Source: an uncultured Lachnospiraceae bacterium
GTDB lineage: Bacteria; Bacillota; Clostridia; Lachnospirales; Lachnospiraceae
Direction of reading: 5' to 3'
Assembly (NCBI GenBank): GCA_934376945.1
Contig: CAKRPI010000082.1
Span: 1-10,227 of the forward strand
DNA length: 10,227 bases
Shown here: piece after piece, positions 1 through 6,900 of the stretch
Layout: each line of letters begins with the position of its first letter
Numbering within the stretch: the first letter of the stretch is position 1
Translations under genes and position numbers: made by a program
Notes under the pieces: model-generated
What the model saw: the letters and a program-made list of their open reading frames with translations, nothing else
Databases searched by the model: none
What the model was told of the DNA's origin: nothing

Positions 1-394
1 CGGACAGAATGGAATAAGCCCGTAACCGGGCAGAAAAACCGCGGGGCACGCGGGGATAGCCTGTGAAACCTGGCTCCTGGAGCTATTGAACAGGAAGCCC
101 CCACTTCAAAATCGGAGATTTAAGTGGTGGGAGCATGTCACTGCTCTTGGATATACACCGGAAGACCTGACCAACAATCTTCATTCTTATTTACTTCCGG
201 AGAGTGACAGTGTGATCTGGAGACTGAATTACAAGCAGATGGGACTTGGCGGAGATAACTCCTGGGGTGCAAGACCGCTTGATAAATATCAGATTCCGGC
301 AAACCAGACTTACAAGTATACCTTTACATTGAAACCGATTTCTACAAGTGATGTAGATGCATCTATGGCAGAATCAAAGGTAGTATTACCGTAA
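1..394 (+). pseudogene. GH2 beta-galactosidase, C-terminal remnant (5' end outside window)
   Basis: The frame open from 26 to the TAA at 392-394 encodes the end of a LacZ-type glycoside hydrolase family 2 beta-galactosidase. From about 146 it reads ALGYTPEDL, then LNYKQMGLGGDNSWGARP and a closing YKYTFTLKPI. This is the conserved end of the last beta-sandwich domain (Bgal_small_N), whose GGDxSW loop lies near the active site in LacZ. Intact members are about 1000 residues, so nearly all of the gene lies to the left. Within 1-89 every frame has a stop: TGA at 64-66 in frame 1, TAA at 23-25 in the matching frame, and TAA, TAG and TGA in frame 3. The residues before about 110 do not look like LacZ. 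A frameshifted or decayed gene is therefore likely, although a sequencing indel is possible. A TTG at 86 could start an ORF but has no reason to be a true start. Confidence 0.72.
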
Positions 395-533
395 GTACTT
401 TCTGACGAAGGTGATATTACTGCAAGTGCTTTCTGGTAAAGGAAGTATTACTGCAAGTGCTTTCTGGTAAAGGAAGTATTACCGCAAGTACTTCCTGGCA
501 AAGGCAGCATTACTGTAAGCGCTTTCTGACAGA
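379..533. repeat. 31-bp tandem repeat, five copies
   Basis: Five head-to-tail units of exactly 31 bp lie at 379-409, 410-440, 441-471, 472-502 and 503-533. The typical unit begins GGAAGTATTACTGCAAGTGC and ends TTTCTGGTAAA. Copies 2 and 3 are nearly identical, while the outer ones have diverged. The first unit contains the last codons and the stop codon of the beta-galactosidase remnant. The unit length is not a multiple of three and the units have no gaps between them, so this is a non-coding 3' satellite rather than protein repeats or a CRISPR array. Confidence 0.85.
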
Positions 534-537
534 GGAA

Positions 538-557
538 ATGTCACTGTGAAGTGACAT
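538..557. other. Small perfect hairpin after the 31-bp repeats
   Basis: ATGTCACT (538-545) and AGTGACAT (550-557) form a perfect 8-bp stem with a GTGA tetraloop. No T-run follows, so alone it is not a convincing terminator. It sits 12 bp before the strong terminator hairpin and may stabilise the 3' end of the + strand transcript. Confidence 0.5.
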
Positions 558-569
558 GGCGACAGTAAT

Positions 570-612
570 AGAGAAGGACCAGGGCTCTTATGAGCCCCGG
601 TCCTTCTCTTTG
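570..612 (+). terminator. Strong intrinsic terminator at the end of the beta-galactosidase region
   Basis: AGAGAAGGACC (570-580) pairs with GGTCCTTCTCT (599-609). One A/C mismatch follows, and then GGGCTC (582-587) pairs with GAGCCC (592-597) across a TTAT loop. The T-rich end of the right arm (TTCTCTTTG) serves as a short U-tract. On the opposite strand no T-run follows, so it probably acts mainly on + strand transcription. It separates the beta-galactosidase remnant from the convergent SH3b gene. Confidence 0.8.
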
Positions 613-618
613 TGGTAC

Positions 619-713
619 TATGAAGCGTTAATTATGAAGCGTTAATTTATGAAACGTTATGAAATGCTAATTATGAAGCGTTAATTATGAAGTATTAATT
701 ATGAAGTATTAAT
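619..713. repeat. 14-bp AT-rich tandem repeat, about seven copies
   Basis: The unit TATGAAGCGTTAAT recurs head to tail at 619-632, 633-646, 658-671 (as TATGAAATGCTAAT), 672-685, 686-699 and 700-713. The last two copies read TATGAAGTATTAAT. A shortened copy lies at 648-657. The array ends 3 bp before the stop codon of the convergent SH3b gene and would be in that gene's 3' UTR. There are no spacers. It is distinct from the 31-bp repeat on the other side of the terminator. Confidence 0.85.
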
Positions 714-716
714 TCA

Positions 717-1898
717 TTAATAGAGATAGTTTTTATTGACATATCCATTCCGGTCAAGCTTTGGTGAGTACACATACCAGTAGGTAGAGCCGCTGGAATC
801 GATGACAGTTACCGTATCTCCGGTATAAAGCTTTCCGATCTCATTGGAAGCATCGTAGGCGGTATCATTTCTGAGTGCCAGATAACCGGAGCTTACACGG
901 ACTGTTTTAGTCGTGACCGGAGCCGGAGAGGAAGTCTCTGTGACGAGGTAATTGCGGTTTACATAACCGTTTTTGTCATACTTCGGGGAATATACGTACC
1001 AGTAAGTGGAATCACTGGTATCGAGCAGCTGTACGGTATCGCCGGTATAGAGCTTTCCGATTTCGTTGGAGGAATCAAAGGCCATGGAGCTACGCAGAGC
1101 CAGATAGCCGGACGTAACACTGACAATGCGGGTTTCTTTTGTCTCGTAAGATGAGCCGCTGTAAAGATAGTTCCTGTTTACATAACCGTATTTTCCGAGC
1201 TTTGAGGAGTACACATACCAATAAGTTGGGTCGCTGGAATCACTGACTTCCACAGTATCACCGGTATAAAGTCTGCCGATCTCATTGGAAGCGTCAAAGG
1301 CTTTTGAGCTGCGAAGTGCAAGGTAACCGCTGCTGACATTTACAGTCCAGGAAGAGTCAGGAATAAGCGGTGCACCGGTGGAGGCATAAAGATAATTCTT
1401 GTTTACGTAGCCATACTGCCCAAGCTTTGGCGAATACACGTACCAATAAGTAGAGTCGCTGGTATCCTGCACCTGAACGGTGTCACCGTTGTAAAGCTTT
1501 CCGATTTCATTGGAAGCATCGAAGGCTTTTGCGCTTCGAAGCGCGAGATAACCGCTGGAGACGCTTACCGTATAAGAGGAAGAATAAATCGGAGCAGAGG
1601 TGGTTACGGGAGTCAGATAATCTTTGTTGACGTATCCGTATTTGTCATGCTTTGGTGAATAGACGAACCAATAGGTGCTTGTGGTCATATCACACAATTC
1701 CACGGTATCATTGGTGTAAAGCTTTCCGATTTCATTGGAAGCGCTGTAGGCCGTGTCATTTCGAAGCGCGAGATAACCGCTGCTCACCACAACGCGGTAA
1801 GTTGTACTGGCTGCCTTGCCGGAAAGTGTGACAGATGGGAATACAAATGTCAGGATAAGAGCAAGCAGAGCCAGCCATGTCAGTTTTTTAGTTTTCAT
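717..1898 (-). CDS. Secreted protein of five bacterial SH3 (SH3b) repeats
   Basis: This 393-residue protein has a signal peptide (MKTKK, hydrophobic stretch to about 25, likely cleavage after SGKAA near residue 30) and five SH3b-type repeats of about 62 residues at 34-95, 109-170, 184-245, 257-318 and 331-392. They are joined by 12-13 residue Ser/Thr/Pro linkers. Each repeat carries SGYLALR, SNEIGKLY, a DTV strand, TYWYVYSPK and GYVNxNYL, the pattern of SH3_3-like domains that bind peptidoglycan or other wall polymers. No catalytic domain, membrane anchor or sorting motif is visible, so it is probably a secreted, wall-associated binding protein. The ATG at 1896-1898 is preferred over an upstream in-frame start at 2111 because AAAGGGGG lies 7 nt before it and the signal peptide begins there. 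It lies 247 bp downstream of the serine-hydrolase gene on the same strand and may be partly co-transcribed with it. Confidence 0.88.
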   Translation of the reverse strand: MKTKKLTWLALLALILTFVFPSVTLSGKAASTTYRVVVSSGYLALRNDTAYSASNEIGKLYTNDTVELCDMTTSTYWFVYSPKHDKYGYVNKDYLTPVTTSAPIYSSSYTVSVSSGYLALRSAKAFDASNEIGKLYNGDTVQVQDTSDSTYWYVYSPKLGQYGYVNKNYLYASTGAPLIPDSSWTVNVSSGYLALRSSKAFDASNEIGRLYTGDTVEVSDSSDPTYWYVYSSKLGKYGYVNRNYLYSGSSYETKETRIVSVTSGYLALRSSMAFDSSNEIGKLYTGDTVQLLDTSDSTYWYVYSPKYDKNGYVNRNYLVTETSSPAPVTTKTVRVSSGYLALRNDTAYDASNEIGKLYTGDTVTVIDSSGSTYWYVYSPKLDRNGYVNKNYLY

Positions 1899-1995
1899 AT
1901 AAAATCCCCCTTTCGTTCCGGATATTCGCCGGAAGCATCGTTGCAAATTTACAGCTGCGTGATGAAGCATTGCCGTGTTACATATATAAATTGCA

Positions 1996-2023
1996 TATAT
2001 ATAATAGGAAGCAATTGTGTTAA
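1996..2023 (-). promoter_or_regulatory. Candidate promoter for the SH3b gene
   Basis: On the - strand TTAACA (2023-2018) is followed, 16 bp on, by TATATA (2001-1996) in a very AT-rich stretch, roughly 100 bp before the SH3b start codon. A second reading uses TTGCTT (2014-2009) with a poorer -10. The AT-richness makes chance matches likely. The rest of the 1899-2145 intergenic region holds the ribosome binding site (1906-1913) and the dyad element at 2058-2093. Confidence 0.35.
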
Positions 2024-2057
2024 TAACTCTGTTTGTGCTCCGATTGGAGTTCATATA

Positions 2058-2093
2058 ATCCTGCAAGCGGCGAAGCAGATTGCGGATATCCGC
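2058..2093 (-). other. Dyad element A, shared with the region upstream of the serine hydrolase
   Basis: This stretch matches 3584-3618 at about 28 of 35 positions, including an identical ATCCTGCAAG at one end (+ strand reading). It contains the perfect 12-bp palindrome GCGGATATCCGC (2082-2093). It lies in the gap between the two - strand genes, about 160 bp before the SH3b start codon. It could be an operator, an RNA element or a relic of duplicated upstream DNA; no known family was recognised. Confidence 0.45.
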
Positions 2094-2145
2094 TCGGCTC
2101 GAACCAGTCAAGTCCTCTGGATTGCGCAGAGCAGGAAACAGTGGC

Positions 2146-3543
2146 TTAGTGGTAAAGATCGTAAATCTGTCTGCTCAGCGATGCAATCGTACTCTGAGCA
2201 GCGCCACAGTCACCGAGATGCTCTGACATAAAGACAATGATAAGATCGTTATCGGTGTCGTAAAGAATCGCTGCATCATTTTCCACATCATCGAGCTCGC
2301 CGGTCTTATTTGCGGTATACACACCGTCTGGAAGCTGTGCCGGAATTTTGTGTTTTCTTGTCTGAGCACAGAGCAGGGCGAACATATCAGAGGCATTTTC
2401 CTGAGCGGCCCAAGCGGCGGTAGCCTGAGCAGTCTGGGCGGCAGTCGTACTTGCCTGGGAGTCGGTATCCGTTTCAGTGAGCACCTCTGTCAGTTCTGTT
2501 TCCGGGTCAGCAGCCGTTTCGTCAGCAGTTTCGGACTGTGCAGGTGACTCATCGGCAGTTTCGGACTGTGCCGCCGGTTCCTCGGTAGTTTTAGGCTCTG
2601 CAGTTGGCCTATCTGCAGTTTCGGACTCGGCAGAACGCTTTTTTTGATACCCGTTCTGGTATACCATTTTCAGAAAAGCACCGCAATTGGAAACGGATGT
2701 ATAATTATCTCCGAATTCATTGCTGTGCAGAAGCAGCCGTCCCATGCTGGTTGTCGTGTAACCGTGTGCAAGGCAATAATTGTTAACGATCTGCATACCG
2801 GCCTGAGCGTCACCGAAGCCAAGGCAGGTCGTCAGCTCATTTGCCGCATCGTTGTCACTTACGGTGATCATGGTATAGAGATCAGCGTCAATGATATCTT
2901 TTCCGTACTGCTCGGCGAGTGCATCGTAATTTTCATAAACGGCACCCATAATATACAGCTTGATCAGACTTGCCGCCTGCATCCGGTGATCATTGATGGT
3001 TCCTTCTGCGCCTGTTGCAAGATCACAGACATATACACTCCAGTCACCGTTTGAAACCGGGAGCAGTGTCTGAATCTGGGCAAGCACGGAAGAAAGCTTT
3101 TCGTCCGTAAAAGAAGATTCGGACTGCGTGGCAATATCTGTATTCTGCCCATCGCCGGCAAGAGCGCTCTCTGCATTCTGCCCGTCGCCGGCAAGAGAGT
3201 CCTCTGCATTCTGCTCGTCGCCAACGAGTGCGTCCTCTGTGGTCTTACCGTATCCGGCAAGCGTATCGCTGTTAGAAGAGACGTTCTGGCGCTCATCGAC
3301 GGTTTCCGCATTCTGGTGATTTCCTACAGTGCCACCGCCTGCAGAGGTTTCGCTTTGTCCGTCCCGCTGCATTTCCTCAATGGATTCGATATCAAGCTCC
3401 TGAGCGGATGCAGTCAGGCTGTTAAATGGAATGACGGAAAATTTGCCGATAGCTGGAGCTGTGCCGGTCAGAATCGAACCGGCGAGCAATAGAAGCGCGC
3501 CCGTGCGGCAGCGCTTTCTTTTGCTTTTTAAAAAAAGTGACAT
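2146..3543 (-). CDS. Secreted class A beta-lactamase-like serine hydrolase with low-complexity insert
   Basis: This 465-residue protein has a signal peptide (basic start, hydrophobic 15-32, likely cleavage after TASA near 47), an acidic, Gln/Asn-rich spacer (about 48-145) with 11-residue repeats at 93-136, and a beta-lactamase2-type domain (about 146-465). The domain has SLIK (192-195, the SxxK nucleophile motif), SDN (229-231) and KTG (413-415). EFGDN (276-280) has the E-xxx-N spacing of the class A omega loop, but its alignment there is uncertain. Residues 303-384 are an Ala/Thr/Glu/Ser-rich segment placed within the catalytic domain, just before the helix and LPDGV strand that lead to KTG. 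Members of this family in Clostridia are often uncharacterised and need not destroy beta-lactams, so a peptidoglycan-related hydrolase or sensor is equally possible. The start at 3541-3543 follows a strong AAGGAGG 7 nt upstream. It heads the - strand pair with the SH3b gene. Confidence 0.85.
   Translation of the reverse strand: MSLFLKSKRKRCRTGALLLLAGSILTGTAPAIGKFSVIPFNSLTASAQELDIESIEEMQRDGQSETSAGGGTVGNHQNAETVDERQNVSSNSDTLAGYGKTTEDALVGDEQNAEDSLAGDGQNAESALAGDGQNTDIATQSESSFTDEKLSSVLAQIQTLLPVSNGDWSVYVCDLATGAEGTINDHRMQAASLIKLYIMGAVYENYDALAEQYGKDIIDADLYTMITVSDNDAANELTTCLGFGDAQAGMQIVNNYCLAHGYTTTSMGRLLLHSNEFGDNYTSVSNCGAFLKMVYQNGYQKKRSAESETADRPTAEPKTTEEPAAQSETADESPAQSETADETAADPETELTEVLTETDTDSQASTTAAQTAQATAAWAAQENASDMFALLCAQTRKHKIPAQLPDGVYTANKTGELDDVENDAAILYDTDNDLIIVFMSEHLGDCGAAQSTIASLSRQIYDLYH
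2392..2637 (-). other. Low-complexity segment coding for the insert in the hydrolase domain
   Basis: This DNA encodes residues 303-384 of the serine hydrolase. The composition is Ala, Thr, Glu, Ser and Asp, with the near-repeated phrase AAQSETADESPAQSETADET. It interrupts the expected run from a helix ending MVYQNG to a helix beginning ASDMFALL, where related proteins have only a short loop. Its style resembles the Thr/Glu-rich linkers of the large surface protein at 3946-9243. Confidence 0.7.
3136..3267 (-). repeat. Four 33-bp units in the spacer of the serine hydrolase
   Basis: Residues 93-136 consist of four 11-residue units: DTLAGYGKTTE, DALVGDEQNAE, DSLAGDGQNAE and SALAGDGQNTD. The last two are close copies and the first is the most diverged. 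The repeat lies between the signal peptide and the catalytic domain and probably serves as a flexible spacer that keeps the enzyme away from the membrane or wall. Confidence 0.7.
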
Positions 3544-3558
3544 ACAAATACCTCCTTA

Positions 3559-3603
3559 CGCTTTGATCATGCTCTGATATGTGATCCTGCAAGTAGCAAA
3601 GCG
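3559..3603 (-). promoter_or_regulatory. Hairpin just upstream of the serine-hydrolase ribosome binding site
   Basis: In the - strand transcript CGCTTTG (3603-3597) can pair with CAAAGCG (3565-3559), with an inner GATCA/TGATC pairing. The right arm ends 1 nt before the AAGGAGG ribosome binding site (3551-3557). Element B (3584-3618) overlaps the left arm. Such a structure could modulate translation, but nothing in the sequence identifies a ligand or protein. Confidence 0.35.
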
Positions 3604-3618
3604 GATTGAGAAGATCCG
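3584..3618 (-). other. Dyad element B, paralogue of element A
   Basis: This stretch shares about 28 of 35 positions with 2058-2092. Its dyad is CGGAT (3602-3606), seven bases, then ATCCG (3614-3618), where element A has the half-sites directly abutting. It lies in the predicted 5' UTR of the serine hydrolase, between its promoter and start codon. Confidence 0.45.
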
Positions 3619-3681
3619 ATTTGATTACCGCGTATAACCGAATGACTGGTGAAACGAAAAATTAGTCTATCTGTTTCTTAT

Positions 3682-3710
3682 ATTATAGGAAAAGAGCGGA
3701 TTAAAAGCAA
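3682..3710 (-). promoter_or_regulatory. Promoter of the serine-hydrolase gene
   Basis: On the - strand TTGCTT (3710-3705), an exact 17-bp spacer and a perfect TATAAT (3687-3682) form a housekeeping-sigma promoter. Transcription would start near 3675, leaving a 5' UTR of about 130 nt that holds dyad element B, the hairpin and the ribosome binding site. This is the clearest signal in the 402-bp divergent region 3544-3945. Confidence 0.7.
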
Positions 3711-3844
3711 GAAAAGAAAGTGTTTCATCGGGAAAATATTAGTTAAGATTTTTCAAATATACACGAAAGAGCTTCGGATATGTGGGCTTGGCTGTGACAG
3801 CAACAAAAGAGTTGTTTTAACGGTAAATCGTCTGCCTGGATTGG

Positions 3845-3873
3845 TTGACAATGGAACCGTGGTATGATAAAGT
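3845..3873 (+). promoter_or_regulatory. Candidate promoter of the giant surface-protein gene
   Basis: A perfect TTGACA (3845-3850) is followed, 17 bp on, by TAAAGT (3868-3873), a weak -10 match. The better-looking TATGAT (3863-3868) is only 12 bp away. If used, the 5' UTR would be about 65 nt. It would contain the small hairpin GTTAG/CTAAC (3886-3901) and purine-rich AAGGGGACAGAGGA before the ATG at 3946. Between this and the - strand promoter I see no ORF or other feature. Confidence 0.4.
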
Positions 3874-3945
3874 TGTCTTCATGGTGTTAGCGAAAACTAA
3901 CAAAAGATATTTCGAACTAATCAGAAAAGGGGACAGAGGAAAAAC

Positions 3946-6900
3946 ATGGTGAAGAGAAAAAAGTGTACGGTAAAGCTGCTGAGCATGGCAGTTGCAGCTA
4001 ATCTGATCTTTTCGTCGTTTGCGATGCCGGTGGTTTTGGCAGACACGGAAATGGTCAAAATGGAATCAGTGAGTGAAGTGGGTGCTCCAAATGCAGAGCC
4101 GGAGACGGAACCGGTTACAAATCCGGATACGGAGCAGATGACGGAGGCAGCTGCAGAACCGACGACGGAACCGGTTACAAATCCGGATACGGAGCAGATG
4201 ACGGAGGCAGCTGCAGAACCGGCGACGGAACCGGTTACAAATCCGGATACGGAGCAGATGACGGAGGCAGCTGCAGAACCGGCGACGGAATCGGTTACAA
4301 ATCCGGATACGGAGCAGATGACGGAGACAGCTGCAGAACCAGCGACGGAATCGGTTACAAATCCGGATACGGAGGCAGCTGCAGAACCAGCGACGGAACC
4401 GGTTACAAATTCGGATACAGAGCAGATGACGGAGACAGCTGCAGAACCGGTCACGGAGGAAGTCACTGAATCACCGGTCATTTTTAAGACCCGACAGTCC
4501 GCAAGCCCGGTCCGCAGCGTGGCACCGGTACAGATTACCGTAAGTGATACGGCTGTTACACCGGATACGACTTCTCTTAAGGTGAAGCTTTCGAATGTTC
4601 CATCCTCCGGAATTCTTCGTGTAGTCCAGCTGGATGCAGGGGAAACGTACGAGAAAAGTAAGCTGAACAGCTACACCAGCCTTCATTTTTCTGTTGTTGC
4701 AACACTGAGGGCAGGAGAAAATACGCTTGCTCTTACGTCAAAGCCGACAGTGGGCAAACAGCTGCTCGTTGTTTTGCGGGATTCCGGAGGATCGGACATT
4801 GTGGACTACACCTCGGTGCCGGTCACTGTAACCGCAAAGGAAGCAGAAACAGAGCCGGATACCGAGTCGGAACAGAAGACGCCGGAGCAGATCCTTGCAA
4901 ACACGAGCGTGGCGCTGCTTAAAGACGGACAGAACCGCGCGGAAAATTTTTCACAGGAAGAGACTTCGGCTGAGGTAAGTGTCAGGCTGGATGATTCCGT
5001 AAAACAGTGCTGGCTGAAAATCTATGGGTATGCGGGAAATACTTCGTTTGACCCGGATTCCAATTTCAATAAGGTGTTGTGGTCAGGTGTGGTAACGGAT
5101 GGATATACGGCTGTATTACCGTTTAACGAATCGCTTCTGCCGCTTCCGGTGGGGTACAAGATTATCGCGTGCCTGAATGTGCCGGTTGGCGAGGATTTCT
5201 ATCGCTCATCCGTTTCGCAGTCTTTTGAGGTTGTTGATGAAAACGGTGAGGGATTTACAGATTATGAGTATCCAAATGCGAGCATTGATGAAAAAGAACT
5301 ACAGGAGGGTGCGACTACCCTTCACATTTCACTGAAGGGTGATGAACGCTTATTTCAGGCGGCCAGAGAAGGAAAGACAGAGATCAATGTGAGTGTTGCG
5401 CAATATCCGGAGGGTGATGCCTTTGATTTTGAGAGCAGCAGCCAGATTTCGCTTCTGCGGTTCAGTTCCTTTACGGAAGCCGTTTCCGGAATGGAGATTT
5501 CATTTCCGGATACGCCGCTTAAGGCAGGCTACCGGGTGCGTGCAGTCACTTTCTGGGACCAGAATGCAGATATTTATCTGCCAAAGGGAAATGATTATGA
5601 AGCAAGTTTCCATATGCCGGACGATTCTGTGCCGGTAATCAGTGCTCCGGCGGTTTCTTTTGACGGTGAAGTAAAACGTACCGATAAGGAAGTAAATCTG
5701 GCTTTGAGCGGGTCGATCCCGGAGAACTGTGTACTCCTTGTGAAACAGTATGATGCAGATGAAACATCTTTTACGACACAGGGAGGTACGCTGGTTGGTT
5801 CGCAGTTTGGCGTGTCAGCGGGAAGGATTTCACTGCCCCAGCAAAGTGTGCTTGCGAAAGGGAAAAAGCTGGTTGCATTTCTGCTGAAGGACGGAACCGT
5901 GATTGCACAGGCCGGGCCGGTCGCTGTGACAGCGACGGCGGATTTCACGGTCACTTTGGAAAACGGACCGGTAACGGCAGATACGACAAGCCTGATTTTT
6001 AGTGCAGCAGCAAATGACAGCTCGATCACGACAATTTATATGGCGGCACTGTGTCGCGTGGATGAAAACGGAGCGGCAGATCCTGTCTCACCGGATTCCT
6101 ATGTGGCAAGACTATTCGGTCAGAAACCGGGAATTCTTACTTTTGAAGGCGTTACCGGATTGAAAGCCGGAGATAAGCTTCGGCTCGTGCTGCGCTACAA
6201 TGCCGGAGAGGGTGAGTTTGCAGGAAATGATCTCACGGTAATGGCTCCACTGGCAGAAAACAGCGTGACGGTAGCTGACGCGGAAATTACGACGGACACG
6301 ACAGAGCTTACGGTAGTCGTGTCAGGATGCGAGGAGTATAAGGACGGCCTTTTGATTTTGAGCACCGGAACAGCTGCCACAAACGGAGACGGCGACAGCC
6401 GGACAAGACTTGGCACAAAGCGTTTTAGTGCAGCAGGCACGTATGCGTTTTCTGTAAATTCAGAGGATCTCAAAGCTGGCAATACTGTTCAGGCTTACCT
6501 TTACAAATATGACAGTGACAATGATCGAACCTGGTATAAATACAGTGATTCTGTAGTGATCCTGGCAGGGCAGAATGCGGAGCGGGAAGCAAAGGCGGAG
6601 ATTGTGACCGATACGGTACGTGCAGACCGGACGGATGTATGGGTGAGTGCTGATTTTACTCCGTCGCTTACCGGTACACTGAAACTCTGCACTTATGCAG
6701 GAGAGATATTTGATGAGGCTTTGGCGGTGGAAATCTATTCCGGACCGATCACGCCGGGGGAGAACAGCCAAAGGGCGGTATTTGGAAAAGGAAAGCTGAA
6801 GGCGGGAGAGCATCTGATCGCAGTACTGACGCTTTCGGATGGAACATCTGTTATATCAAATGCAAAGGTCATTGATCCGGAACCGGAAAAGGTAAAACCG

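Noticed and set aside
379..713. Possible CRISPR array
   Set aside because: Both arrays have directly abutting units with no unique spacers, and no cas gene is nearby.
1899..2111. 71-residue N-terminal extension of the SH3b protein
   Set aside because: The ATG at 1898 has a good ribosome binding site and begins a signal peptide. The extension covers an AT-rich promoter-like region and the dyad element.
2146..3543. Calling the serine hydrolase an antibiotic-resistance beta-lactamase
   Set aside because: Motifs support the fold and serine chemistry, but the spacing differs from classical class A enzymes and the omega-loop Glu is uncertain.
3649..3867. 72-residue + strand ORF in the divergent intergenic region
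   Set aside because: It overlaps the strong - strand promoter, has no ribosome binding site and its sequence is basic and non-descript.
3921..4481. Long - strand ORF of Val/Ser-rich repeats
   Set aside because: It is the mirror of the 60-bp stalk repeat in the giant gene. It has no ribosome binding site or recognisable domain.
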